A DNA stretch of 21,149 bases from Nitrospinota bacterium (GTDB lineage Bacteria; Nitrospinota; Nitrospinia; JACRGO01). Below the pieces are notes generated by a model. It had not been told where the DNA came from. It saw only the letters and a list, made by a program, of their open reading frames with translations, and ran no database searches. Positions 13,009-21,012 of the stretch are shown here, one piece after another. The stretch's first letter is position 1; every line of letters starts with the position of its first letter. Location of the stretch: positions 1 to 21,149 of the forward strand of contig JACRGO010000085.1 of NCBI GenBank assembly GCA_016212295.1. The letters are read 5' to 3'. The translations under genes and the position numbers were made by a program.

Positions 13009-13770
13009 ATGAAAACCAACAGAATTGCCATATTGGCCGCGCTTAAGGACGAAACGGCCGGACTTAAACAAAGGACCAGGATCACCGAAAGGTTCCTTAA
13101 AGGAAAAATCCTCGCCGGCTGTTTGTCCGGCCAGGAGGTCTTTATAGTGGAAACAGGGGTCGGGCCGGTTAAGGCCGGGAATATGACCAGATACCTCCTC
13201 GAGAATTTTATAGTTGATTGGATCATCTCCATTGGATTCGCGGGGGGCGTGAAGGAATATTTAAACGTGGGGGATCTTTTGGTCTGCGACGCGGCCTTTT
13301 GGGACAACGGAGAAACCGGGTTTAAGGAAGGGAAGGCGAGGACCTTGGCCAGAAAAGACATGGACCCGGCAAGGACGTCCGAAGCTGTTGGAAAAATCTC
13401 CAGGAGTGGAATGGGCTTCAGGAAGGGCGGGCTCCTCACGGTAAACAGGGTCATTGATTCAGCGGAGGAAAAAAAATGGCTCGGCGGGATATATCCGGCG
13501 GATGCGGTGGAGATGGAAACCTTTTCCATAGCGGAGGAAGCGGAAAAGAAAGGGGTCCCGGTGACCGCCTTCAGGGCCATATCGGATGCCTTCAATGATT
13601 CCATTGTGGACGTGGATAAATTGACCGGCGCGGATGGAGAGGTTTCCAGGTGGAAGGCAGGTCTTTACGCTGTTTCGCATCCAGGGGATATTCCAAGGCT
13701 GCTGGCCATGAGGGAGAATTCCCGAAAGGCGGCGAAGGTTTTGGCCGAGGCGGTGTTGAGGGTCCTTTGA
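13009..13770 (+). CDS. Nucleoside phosphorylase/nucleosidase family protein
   Basis: A 253-residue member of the PNP/UDP-phosphorylase fold (MTA/SAH nucleosidase, futalosine hydrolase and HpnG-type relatives), which cleave the N-glycosidic bond of nucleosides. Seen: N-terminal IAILAALKDET (Glu15 in the position of the family's active-site acid), the phosphate/ribose-binding loop VETGVGPVKAG (about 47-57), the core strand IISIGFAGG (72-80), VEMETFSIAEEA (167-178) with the ribose-binding Met-Glu, and AISDAFND (190-197) with the likely catalytic Asp193. Length fits. The substrate cannot be decided, and no hopanoid, menaquinone or methionine-salvage genes lie nearby. Position before the glycan-lipid fusion gene does not obviously explain it. 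Confidence 0.8.
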   Translation: MKTNRIAILAALKDETAGLKQRTRITERFLKGKILAGCLSGQEVFIVETGVGPVKAGNMTRYLLENFIVDWIISIGFAGGVKEYLNVGDLLVCDAAFWDNGETGFKEGKARTLARKDMDPARTSEAVGKISRSGMGFRKGGLLTVNRVIDSAEEKKWLGGIYPADAVEMETFSIAEEAEKKGVPVTAFRAISDAFNDSIVDVDKLTGADGEVSRWKAGLYAVSHPGDIPRLLAMRENSRKAAKVLAEAVLRVL

Positions 13771-13772
13771 AT

Positions 13773-13860
13773 ACATCGAACATTGAACGTCGAAATTAGC
13801 CATGAGAGGTTTTTCTGAATCCTGTATCGTGTATCCTGAATTCCACAGATACTATAAATT
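13773..13860. repeat. Dispersed ACATCGAACATTGAACGTCG repeat and CCTGAAT words
   Basis: The 24-nt word at 13773-13796 recurs in inverse orientation at 19335-19358 with one difference. Tandem TCCTGTATCGTGTATCCTGAAT words follow at about 13818-13842. TATAAA at 13853-13858 could be a -10 box for the next gene, but no good -35 is seen. Confidence 0.55.
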
Positions 13861-13905
13861 CAGACTTTGAGTTCAGGCGGAAATGCAGTAGAATTAACGG
13901 CTGAT

Positions 13906-15669
13906 ATGAAAAATTTATTTTCTTATAGCATCCGGTATTTTATACCAGGCGTTATTCTCCTTTTCCTGGCCCTGCCCCAGGTACGCGGATTTTTCGAGTA
14001 TAGCCCTTATCTTTGGTTTTACCTATTTACACTTTCCTTTTTTATTTCTTTTGTCTCAACTCCCTTTTTCCGATGGGCGTCATACAGGTTTAATGTCCTT
14101 GACGTCCCGGACCCGCGGAAGGTCCACGCCAGGCCCACGGCCTTACTAGGCGGCGCGGCGGTTTACATCTCCTTCGCCATAACCGTTATTTACAATTTTC
14201 ATTTTTCGGACCCTCTGAAGGGGATTGCCCTGGGAAGCACCCTTATCATGGTGTCGGGGCTGGCGGACGATATATGGGGCCTCTCCGCCCGCATCCGCCT
14301 CCTTGCCCAGCTTTTAGCCGTTTCCCTTGCCTGTTATTACGGAGTCAACCTTACCTTTCTCCCCAATACGGCGTGGTATTTTACATTTTTTGAAATCCTG
14401 GTGACCTTTATATGGATCATCGGGATTACAAACTCCTTGAACTTTCTCGACGGAATGGACGGCCTGGCAGCCGGGCTCACCGCCATAGCCTCTTTTTACA
14501 TAAGCCTGGTGGCTATACAATCTGAACAGGGCTTTGTTATGTTCCTTTCCGTGGCGCTGTGCGGAAGCGCCTTGGGCTTTCTTCCATTCAATTTCCGCCC
14601 TAAAAGGCCCGCCTCCATCTTCCTGGGTGACTCAGGCTCAAATTTCATGGGGTTCCTGCTCGGCAGCATTACGGTCATGACCGGGTGGGCCACCAACAAT
14701 CCTGTCAAGGCATACAGCATGCCCGCCTTGATCCTGGCCATCCTTATCTTTGACATGACCTATATCACCATTGCCAGATTTTCGTCGGGAAAGGTGGCCA
14801 ATTTCCGCGAATGGGTCTCTTACGTGGGAAAGGACCACCTGCACCACAGGCTGAATAATCTCGGCCTGAGCAACAAGCAGACCGTTTTGTTTATCTATTT
14901 TTTGGCCCTTTCATTGGGCATCAGCGCCATTGTGCTGAAAAACGGGAGGACCATTGACGGCCTGCTTTTGGTGGGGCAGGCTTTCATGATTTTCTTTATC
15001 CTCGTGATCCTGATGCGGTTGGGGGCCGAAGGCGCCGAGGACGTGCATTACAAAATACGCAGTTCCATTACATCCATCCTGGGATTCACAAAGTTGATCC
15101 AGGAAAAAGGCGCCGGCAAAATTAGCCCGGCAAGGGAAAAAGAGTTCCTGGACATAATCCAGTCAGAAGGGGAGAATATAGAAAAACTCATATCGGACCT
15201 GTCGGATATCTCCAAATTCCTGCCGCATGAGGGCCATGATGCAAAAGACGAAACCGGGAAGGCGGAGGAAGAAAAGACTATTTTGGGCAAGGTGCTGGTG
15301 GTGGATGACGATGAGCATATAAGGCGTTTGGCCGAGATGAGCATCAGGAAGAATTTTCAGGTTATTTTCGCGTCAAACGGCGTGGAGTGCCTGGAAAAAA
15401 TGAGGACCGAAAAACCGGACATTGTGTTGATGGACATTTTCATGCCCCAGATGAACGGGATGGATGCGGCGAAAAAAATTAAAAGCGACGTGGAACTGAA
15501 GGACGCCAGACTGATAATACAAACCGCCAAGAAATTAAATCCAAAGGAAATCAAGGAGGCGCTTCTCTACGCCGACCGGTTTTTACTCAAGCCCTTTTCA
15601 CCAAAGGATCTTTTGAATAACGTGATGGAGGTTTTTCATGATATGTATCCACGGAAGCGAAAATGCTGA
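13906..15669 (+). CDS. Fusion: WecA/MraY-type sugar-1-phosphate transferase + degenerate DHp + receiver domain
   Basis: A 587-residue fusion (numbering from the ATG at 13906; an upstream TTG at 13867 would add 13 residues). Residues 1 to about 372 form a multispanning polyprenyl-phosphate N-acetylhexosamine-1-phosphate transferase that would load the first sugar of O-antigen, enterobacterial common antigen or a similar glycan onto undecaprenyl phosphate. Its motifs are intact: LADDIWGL (Asp121/122), NSLNFLDGMDGLAAG (Asp182, Asp185), FLGDSGSNF (Asp242) and DHLHHRL (His311-314). Residues about 379-440 resemble a histidine-kinase dimerisation domain (IRSSITSILGF), but Tyr382 stands where the phosphorylated His is expected, with His381 beside it, and there is no ATPase domain. 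Residues about 461-577 are a complete receiver: Asp467-469, phospho-acceptor Asp510, Thr540, Lys562. The arrangement suggests phospho-signal control of glycan priming (inference). Confidence 0.88.
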   Translation: MKNLFSYSIRYFIPGVILLFLALPQVRGFFEYSPYLWFYLFTLSFFISFVSTPFFRWASYRFNVLDVPDPRKVHARPTALLGGAAVYISFAITVIYNFHFSDPLKGIALGSTLIMVSGLADDIWGLSARIRLLAQLLAVSLACYYGVNLTFLPNTAWYFTFFEILVTFIWIIGITNSLNFLDGMDGLAAGLTAIASFYISLVAIQSEQGFVMFLSVALCGSALGFLPFNFRPKRPASIFLGDSGSNFMGFLLGSITVMTGWATNNPVKAYSMPALILAILIFDMTYITIARFSSGKVANFREWVSYVGKDHLHHRLNNLGLSNKQTVLFIYFLALSLGISAIVLKNGRTIDGLLLVGQAFMIFFILVILMRLGAEGAEDVHYKIRSSITSILGFTKLIQEKGAGKISPAREKEFLDIIQSEGENIEKLISDLSDISKFLPHEGHDAKDETGKAEEEKTILGKVLVVDDDEHIRRLAEMSIRKNFQVIFASNGVECLEKMRTEKPDIVLMDIFMPQMNGMDAAKKIKSDVELKDARLIIQTAKKLNPKEIKEALLYADRFLLKPFSPKDLLNNVMEVFHDMYPRKRKC

Positions 15670-16015
15670 AGAGCATCTGTTGCAAGACAATGAAATCAAC
15701 CGGTTTGACCACATACTCAAAGGCCCCCAGTTCCTTGGCCTTGATGTAAGAGCCGATTTCATTATGGGCGGTAAGGATAATAACCGGAAGATCCGGTTTC
15801 AGGGCCTTTAACTCCACAAGAAGTTCCATCCCGTTCATCCCCGGCATCATCAAATCCACGAGGGCCAGATCGCAGGGCGACTTTTTAAACTCCGCCAACG
15901 CCAGTTCCCCGCTTTCCACCGCCGCGGCTTCATAGCCTTCCCGCTCCAGAAATTCCTGGAGCATGATTCCGCCCATGCGGTCGTCGTCAACTACAAGTAT
16001 TTTTTTCTTTTCCAT
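15587..16015 (-). CDS. Stand-alone response-regulator receiver protein
   Basis: A 142-residue single-domain receiver (CheY-like) with no output domain. The acidic pocket is Asp10-12 (ILVVDDD), the phospho-acceptor Asp54 (ALVDLMMPGMNG), Thr82 (IILTAHN) and Lys104 (YVVKPVD), all intact. The domain ends near residue 118. The last ~25 residues (from about SVDTYHEK) are read from the strand opposite the final codons of the WecA-DHp-receiver fusion, an 83-bp convergent overlap. It lies downstream of lnt on the same strand, separated by a repeat hairpin. No Shine-Dalgarno is visible at the ATG (16015). It could exchange phosphate with a kinase elsewhere. Partnership with the fusion protein is suggested only by adjacency. 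Confidence 0.88.
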   Translation of the reverse strand: MEKKKILVVDDDRMGGIMLQEFLEREGYEAAAVESGELALAEFKKSPCDLALVDLMMPGMNGMELLVELKALKPDLPVIILTAHNEIGSYIKAKELGAFEYVVKPVDFIVLQQMLFSIFASVDTYHEKPPSRYSKDPLVKRA

Positions 16016-16051
16016 TAGTGATCTAATTAAAAAAAACGTTCACGGTTATCA

Positions 16052-16096
16052 GTTCACGGTTTACGGTTTTGTGTCCTCTAACCGTAAACAGTGAAC
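16052..16096. repeat. 15-bp inverted repeat between lnt and the receiver gene
   Basis: GTTCACGGTTTACGG (16052-16066) pairs with CCGTAAACAGTGAAC (16082-16096) with one mismatch around a 15-nt loop. Partial extra copies (GTTCACGGTTATC before, GTGAACTGTAAAC after) flank it, so it is a small cluster of the same word. It may act as a bidirectional transcription barrier or be a dispersed repeat. Confidence 0.6.
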
Positions 16097-16144
16097 TGTA
16101 AACTTTTTTTAAAAGGCAAATCATTATATCACAACGCCCATGAC

Positions 16145-17722
16145 TCATGGCCCATGACTAAAAAGATTTTTATTTTTAAAGAACAGCATGGCAAAAAGGG
16201 CGATTAAAACCACGGTACAGCACAACCAGGAAAAAAGGTCTCCATGCCGCGCATAAAAAGATCCAGGACCCTTGGCCGGGAAAATCCCTCCACGCACAAC
16301 CTCCCGTGAAAAAATACCGGACGCTGACTCTATCCGGCCATTTTGGTTGATTATGGCGGAGATCCCGGTATTTGCGGCGCGGACAACCGGCATCCGCTCC
16401 TCCACAGCCCGGAAGACGGCCATGGACAGGTGCTGGTAGGGTCCGGCGCTCCTTCCGAACCAGGCGTCATTGGTGATGTTCACGAGAAATCCCGCGCCTT
16501 GCATCGCGTTCCATCTTGCCAGTTGAGGGAAGATGATTTCAAAACAGATCAGGACCCCGAAAGGTCCCTTGGGGTGCCGCATGATTTTTGGTTCCTGCCC
16601 GGCCTGAAAGTCTCCTATTCCCACCACCAATTTTTCCACGAACCACAACAGTTTTCCAAGGGGCACGTATTCGCCGAAGGGAACCAGTTTTATCTTGTCG
16701 TACCTCTCAAGGACGCTCCCTTCCCCGGAAAGAAAGTAGGCGCTGTTGGCCAGCAGGCTCTTGTCGCCGTCACGTTCAAGGGATGGACTGCCGGTCAGTA
16801 GATAGGTCCCGGTCCTTTTCGCCAGGGCCGAAACCCACTCAGCCTTTGAGGCGTCGAAATTGAAAAAAAACGGGGTGGCGGTTTCCGGCCATACCACCAA
16901 ATCTGTTTTGTCCTTTAGTGAATCAAGGGTGAGAGCCTCGTATATTTCAAAAATCTTTTTTCTTTGCGCCGGGTCCCATTTTTCCCCTTGCTCTATATTC
17001 CCTTGCACCAGGCAGACATTTAAGGCGTCGCCTCCCTCATGGAGGGAATATTGGGAAAGTTTCGCCTTGCCGTAATAAACAACTCCTATAATAAATAGTA
17101 AGGCGGCAGCCGAAAAAACGGCTAAGCCCCTTCCCCTTAAATTAAGGCCATTGACTTTCTTCTTTCCTGCTGAAAAACTAAGTATGAGAAAAAAAATGAA
17201 GGCATTAATGAAGCAGACAAAAAAAGAAACCCCATAAATGCCGGCAAGATCCGCGATTTGAATTACAGTGTAATTCTTGTACTGAGAGTATCCCAGAAAG
17301 TTCCATGGAAAGCCGGTGAGAAGAAAAGTCCTGGCATATTCCAGCAAGGCCCAGAGGAAAGGAGACAAGAGCAAGGCCGGGAAAACGCCTGCTCTTTCCC
17401 GGAAAAATGAAAAAAGGGCGGAGAACGCGGCCACATAAAGCGCCATGTAAAAAGTGAGCAAAAGAAGCGCCAGGAAACTGGCCCAAAAGGGCAAACCGCC
17501 GTAATTGGTCATGGTGTTGGTGATCCAAAAACAGCTTCCGGTAAAGTAGACCAACCCGCAGGAAAGGCCAAGGAGAAAGGAATTTTTACAGGATGGACTT
17601 TTGGCGAGGGCCCAAAACAGAGGGACCAAGGCGACCCAGGCTAAAAAATATAGTTCCCATTTGGGAAAAATAAGATTGAGCAGGAGGCCAGAGAGGAGCG
17701 CAAGCGGAAAACGCGAATTCAT
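16145..17722 (-). CDS. lnt: Apolipoprotein N-acyltransferase
   Basis: An inner-membrane enzyme that adds the third acyl chain to the N-terminal Cys of lipoproteins, using phospholipid as donor. The 525 residues comprise several N-terminal membrane spans (to about residue 215), a periplasmic nitrilase-type domain, and a last membrane span (about 497-517). The catalytic triad of the nitrilase fold is visible: Glu280 (VVWPETATP), Lys343 (ERYDKIKLVPFGEYVP) and Cys393 (VLICFEIIFP). NITNDAWFGRS and the following RAVEERMPVVRAANTG are family signatures. The end of the protein (SHGP) and its stop codon fall in a CATGACTCATGGCCCATGAC repeat, so the 3' end may have been altered by that repeat. The start at 17722 lacks a clear Shine-Dalgarno. 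It follows nuoN on the same strand, separated by a strong hairpin. Confidence 0.94.
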   Translation of the reverse strand: MNSRFPLALLSGLLLNLIFPKWELYFLAWVALVPLFWALAKSPSCKNSFLLGLSCGLVYFTGSCFWITNTMTNYGGLPFWASFLALLLLTFYMALYVAAFSALFSFFRERAGVFPALLLSPFLWALLEYARTFLLTGFPWNFLGYSQYKNYTVIQIADLAGIYGVSFFVCFINAFIFFLILSFSAGKKKVNGLNLRGRGLAVFSAAALLFIIGVVYYGKAKLSQYSLHEGGDALNVCLVQGNIEQGEKWDPAQRKKIFEIYEALTLDSLKDKTDLVVWPETATPFFFNFDASKAEWVSALAKRTGTYLLTGSPSLERDGDKSLLANSAYFLSGEGSVLERYDKIKLVPFGEYVPLGKLLWFVEKLVVGIGDFQAGQEPKIMRHPKGPFGVLICFEIIFPQLARWNAMQGAGFLVNITNDAWFGRSAGPYQHLSMAVFRAVEERMPVVRAANTGISAIINQNGRIESASGIFSREVVRGGIFPAKGPGSFYARHGDLFSWLCCTVVLIALFAMLFFKNKNLFSHGP

Positions 17723-17740
17723 GGCGGTTAGGGGCTTAGA

Positions 17741-17797
17741 AATTTAAAATATACCGCTTTTTCCGCGCGACTGCGTCTCCGCGGTATATTTTGAATT
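17741..17797 (-). terminator. Stem-loop between nuoN and lnt
   Basis: AAAATATACCGC (17746-17757) and GCGGTATATTTT (17781-17792) form a perfect 12-bp stem around a 23-nt loop, extended by AATT/AATT beyond one mismatch. On the minus strand the arm nearest lnt ends in GGTATATTTT, so it can serve as an intrinsic terminator for nuoN. This suggests that lnt is transcribed separately or at a reduced level. Confidence 0.55.
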
Positions 17798-17806
17798 TTT
17801 ATTTAA

Positions 17807-19252
17807 TCAGAAAATCGCGGATTGGCGGGCAAGCTCCATGATGGCGGCGGGGACGACTCCCAGATAGACTATCCCGATGACGGAGATCGCGAGCGCGAGA
17901 ATGGGAAGGCCCTTGAGGGCTATACCGTCGAAGCCGCGGACCGGCTCCTTCATGTACATGACGACTGTCACGCGGAGATAGTAGTAGGCGGAGACCACGC
18001 TGTTGATTACGCCTATGATCGCGAGTCCGATGTAGCCTGCGTCAACCGCGGCGGAGAAGATATAAAATTTTCCCACGAACCCGGCCAGTGGCGGAATCCC
18101 GGCCATGGAGAACATGAAGACCGACATGGCGAAGGCAATGCCCGGCATCTTGAATCCCATCCCGGCGTAATCATCGATGTTCAGGTATTCATCCCCCTTG
18201 CCGCCTAAAAGCGCCACAACGCCGAAGGCCCCGATATTCATGAAGGCGTAGGCAAGGAGGTAATACAGGACCGATGAACTTCCCATTTTGCTGCCGGTGA
18301 TCACCGCGACTAGGATGTATCCGGCGTGGGCGATGCCGGAGAAGGCCAGCATTCGCTTGATGTTGTCCTGCGCCAGCGCGGCCACGTTGCCAACGGTCAT
18401 GGTAAGGACAGCCAGGACCCACAGCAGGGCCTTCCATTCCTCCCCCATCGCGGCCAGGGGTATCCACAGGACGCGGAACAGGGCCGCTATGGCCGCGGCC
18501 TTTGGGCCAACGGCCATGAAGGCTGTCACCGTGGTCGGAGCGCCCTCGTACACGTCCGGGGTCCATTGATGGAACGGGGCCAGGGCAGCCTTGAATCCTA
18601 TTCCTATGATGACAAAGGCGGTCCCTATATAGAGCATGGGACTCAACAGCAGTCTCTCATCCTTGAGGGCCTCGGCTATCTTCTGGAAGTTGATGCTCCC
18701 TGTGACGCCGTAGATCAACGCGATTCCGTATAGCAGGAACCCGGTGGCGAAGGCCCCCAGGAGAAAATATTTCATGGCCGATTCAGCGGACCTCGGTTGC
18801 CTGCGGTTCATTCCCGCCAGGACATACAGGCATATTGAGAGGACCTCTATGCCCAGAAAGACCATGATCATGTCCGCCGCCCCCGCGACCATCATCATTC
18901 CAACTGTCCCGAAGAGCAGCAGCGCGTAATATTCTCCGAGGTGGAGATTTTCCCGGTCGAGATATTGTAGCGAAATCAGGACAACAAGCGCCGTGGAAAC
19001 GCAGAAGATGAGGTTGAAGAAGAGGCTGAACTTGTCCACCACGAAGGCGCCGTTAAAGGAATATACCGCGTGGACGGTTTCCCGTCCACAGGAAAAAACG
19101 AGCGCCGCCGCGAGACCCGCCAGGGCGATGAAGGCCAGGAACCCCTTTTTCCTGCCCATGAAGAGGTCCGCCACCAGAATGAACATCCCCATAAGAGAGA
19201 GGATGATCATGGGGGAGATGCTTCCCAGGTCTATGGCCGGCATTGGTATCAT
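17807..19252 (-). CDS. nuoN: NADH-quinone oxidoreductase subunit N
   Basis: A membrane-arm antiporter-like subunit of respiratory complex I that takes part in proton translocation. The 481 residues are almost all hydrophobic with about 14 membrane spans. Family marks: the conserved Glu in MVFLGIEVLSICLYVLAG (transmembrane helix 5), SAESAMKYFLLGAFATGFLLYG (Lys of the next helix), GFKAALAPFHQWTPDVYEGAPT, and KRMLAFSGIAHAGYILVA. Length is typical. AAGGA lies 12 nt before the ATG at 19252. nuoN normally closes a long nuo operon directly after nuoM. Here the 320 bp upstream contain only repeats, followed by an unrelated surface-protein gene, so nuoN stands apart from any other nuo gene in this window. 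Confidence 0.95.
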   Translation of the reverse strand: MIPMPAIDLGSISPMIILSLMGMFILVADLFMGRKKGFLAFIALAGLAAALVFSCGRETVHAVYSFNGAFVVDKFSLFFNLIFCVSTALVVLISLQYLDRENLHLGEYYALLLFGTVGMMMVAGAADMIMVFLGIEVLSICLYVLAGMNRRQPRSAESAMKYFLLGAFATGFLLYGIALIYGVTGSINFQKIAEALKDERLLLSPMLYIGTAFVIIGIGFKAALAPFHQWTPDVYEGAPTTVTAFMAVGPKAAAIAALFRVLWIPLAAMGEEWKALLWVLAVLTMTVGNVAALAQDNIKRMLAFSGIAHAGYILVAVITGSKMGSSSVLYYLLAYAFMNIGAFGVVALLGGKGDEYLNIDDYAGMGFKMPGIAFAMSVFMFSMAGIPPLAGFVGKFYIFSAAVDAGYIGLAIIGVINSVVSAYYYLRVTVVMYMKEPVRGFDGIALKGLPILALAISVIGIVYLGVVPAAIMELARQSAIF

Positions 19253-19572
19253 GTTTGGTTATTCCTTAATAGTTCAAAGTTTGATGCGTCATGGGTCATG
19301 GGTCCGTAGGCGCATGACGCACCACGCATGACTCATTTCGACGTTCAGTGTTCGATGTTGGACGTTCGATGTTAAGGGCGATAAGTTTATCACATTGCTC
19401 CCTGAATGAGAAATTGCTAATTGTATTGCCTTACCCTGCAACTGTCCTCTGTGTCATGCGTCATGGGTCTGCCCTTCGCCTTCTGTCTTCCGCCCTCTGC
19501 CTTTCGCCTCTTCTCCTGCCCCCTGATCCCTGAAACCTGAAACCTGATCCCTGATCCCTGACTCCCGCCTTT
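19253..19572. repeat. Repeat-filled gap upstream of nuoN
   Basis: No gene is supported. It contains several repeat words. TGCGTCATG (19285-19293) faces CATGACGCA (19313-19321). A 27-nt word at 19310-19336 is shared with 4864-4890. A 24-nt word at 19335-19358 is the inverse of 13773-13796 and is followed by a partial second copy. A GTCATGCGTCATGGGTC copy lies at about 19453-19469. Tandem CCTGATCCCTGAAACCTGA words at 19518-19565 resemble those inside the waaA 3' end and at 12845. Confidence 0.65.
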
Positions 19573-20937
19573 CTAATTCGGCGCGGCTTGCCTTATCTCC
19601 AGGATTAGCTTGCTCTTCACGCTTCGCGATTTCAGCGTGTAATCGTTATTGATGGGATCGCCCCGGAAATTAACCATGCTCCTATTCGTATCATAACTCC
19701 GTTTGGCGATATACAGCCTGTAGGTCCCTTTTCTGATAGTATCGAAGCAGAAATACCCCTCAGCGTCGGTCTCGTCCTTCAGGGTCGTCCTACCCCTGCT
19801 AAGAGTTGCCAGCGCCTTTACAACTGGATAGCCGTCAGTGTCGAGGACGCTTCCGGAAACGTCGCATTCCTCCTGGGCCGCGGAACTCTTGCTAAGGGTG
19901 GCGGTTACTTTATAATTCGAGTCCTTGTATCCCCTTACCCCGATGTGCCAAGTGACGGCGCCGGTATTGGGTTGCGAGCAGTTTTCCGGGGTCCTGCCGC
20001 CTTCAGCGGACATGCAGTCATAAATCTTTTCCGTGGGTTTATCGCCTTCCCTGATAAATAAATCCGCGTCGCCTGAGGTGATTTGGACCGCGACGTCTAT
20101 TTGCGCGTCCATGACGCTTGACGTTATTGTGTAGTATCGCCACTCGTTAGCGGCGGCATAACCGGACTTCTTTTTGCCGGAGGTAAGAGTTTCAGAGTCG
20201 CCGGTTGAAGTGGAGCCGCCATTGCCTGTATTGCCGGTTTCTCCACCGTTCCCTGTTGAGCTGGTGAGGCTGAAGCTGCCGGTATAGGTCTTGGCGTTTC
20301 CGGCGCTGTCCGTGACGGTAAGGGAATAAGAGTACGTGCCTGCTGACCAGCCGGAGGTGGAAAAGGAGTTGCTCTGGGCCGTCGAGGTCCCGCTCACGGT
20401 ATAGGATTGGCTGTGCTTGGTGGAACCGTAACTGTCCGTGACGGCAAAGGCCAGGGAACTCAGTGAAGAATTGTCGCTCCCGCTCACGGAGTAAGAGACG
20501 GTGTTTCCACTGGTGTAACTGCCGCTGATCCCGCTCACGCTTCCGGTGGGGGAGGTGGTGTCGGTGGTTGTGGTGGTCCCTCCGCCGCTATAATTTCCGT
20601 AAAGCTCGCTTATGTCGGAAGCGGTCAGGGCACGGTTGTAGATGCGGATGTCGTCGAAAATTCCATTAAATAGTGTTGAGCTTTGCCTTGCATTATCCCA
20701 CCAATGCTTGCCAATTCCAGCAGTTGACCCATAATTTGATATTGCTCCAGAAGACATTGTACTCGTTCCAAGCAATACTCCGTTATGATAACCTTTTATA
20801 GTTCCATTTACTCCATCATAAACCAATACAAAATGCTGGAATGAATTGCGCCAATCTGCTGAAAACGGCGCAACAATAAACCTTTTCATTTCATTTTGAT
20901 TAGTAACAACCATTTCAAGATTGTAGTTTTGATGCAT
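19573..20937 (-). CDS. Multidomain surface protein (LamG, Ig-like, PPC, regulatory-like), 5' end missing
   Basis: A secreted or surface multidomain protein of which 454 codons follow the first ATG. Domains in order: the C-terminal part of a LamG/concanavalin-like lectin domain (1 to about 112: FQHFVLVYDG, KGYHNGVLLG, FNGIFDDIRIYNRALTASDI); a TTTTTDTTSPTG linker; an Ig-like beta-sandwich (about 125-228); a Gly/Asn/Ser-rich linker; a PPC-type domain (about 250-345: WRYYTITSS, GDADLFIREG); and a carboxypeptidase regulatory-like domain (about 358-450). There is no signal peptide. The same frame stays open upstream of the ATG through LGYNGESFIGFGSWQ to about 21015, so the ATG at 20937 is not a true start. 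The frame stops exactly where an insertion-sequence-like end begins. The gene is therefore probably a 5'-truncated remnant. The first ~270 bp are clearly AT-richer than the rest. Confidence 0.75.
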   Translation of the reverse strand: MHQNYNLEMVVTNQNEMKRFIVAPFSADWRNSFQHFVLVYDGVNGTIKGYHNGVLLGTSTMSSGAISNYGSTAGIGKHWWDNARQSSTLFNGIFDDIRIYNRALTASDISELYGNYSGGGTTTTTDTTSPTGSVSGISGSYTSGNTVSYSVSGSDNSSLSSLAFAVTDSYGSTKHSQSYTVSGTSTAQSNSFSTSGWSAGTYSYSLTVTDSAGNAKTYTGSFSLTSSTGNGGETGNTGNGGSTSTGDSETLTSGKKKSGYAAANEWRYYTITSSVMDAQIDVAVQITSGDADLFIREGDKPTEKIYDCMSAEGGRTPENCSQPNTGAVTWHIGVRGYKDSNYKVTATLSKSSAAQEECDVSGSVLDTDGYPVVKALATLSRGRTTLKDETDAEGYFCFDTIRKGTYRLYIAKRSYDTNRSMVNFRGDPINNDYTLKSRSVKSKLILEIRQAAPN

Positions 20938-21012
20938 TATACAAGTAGTGCTTGGCGTTGTGGCTTGCCAGGAACCAAAACCAATAAATGATTCACCATT
21001 ATAGCCTAGATA

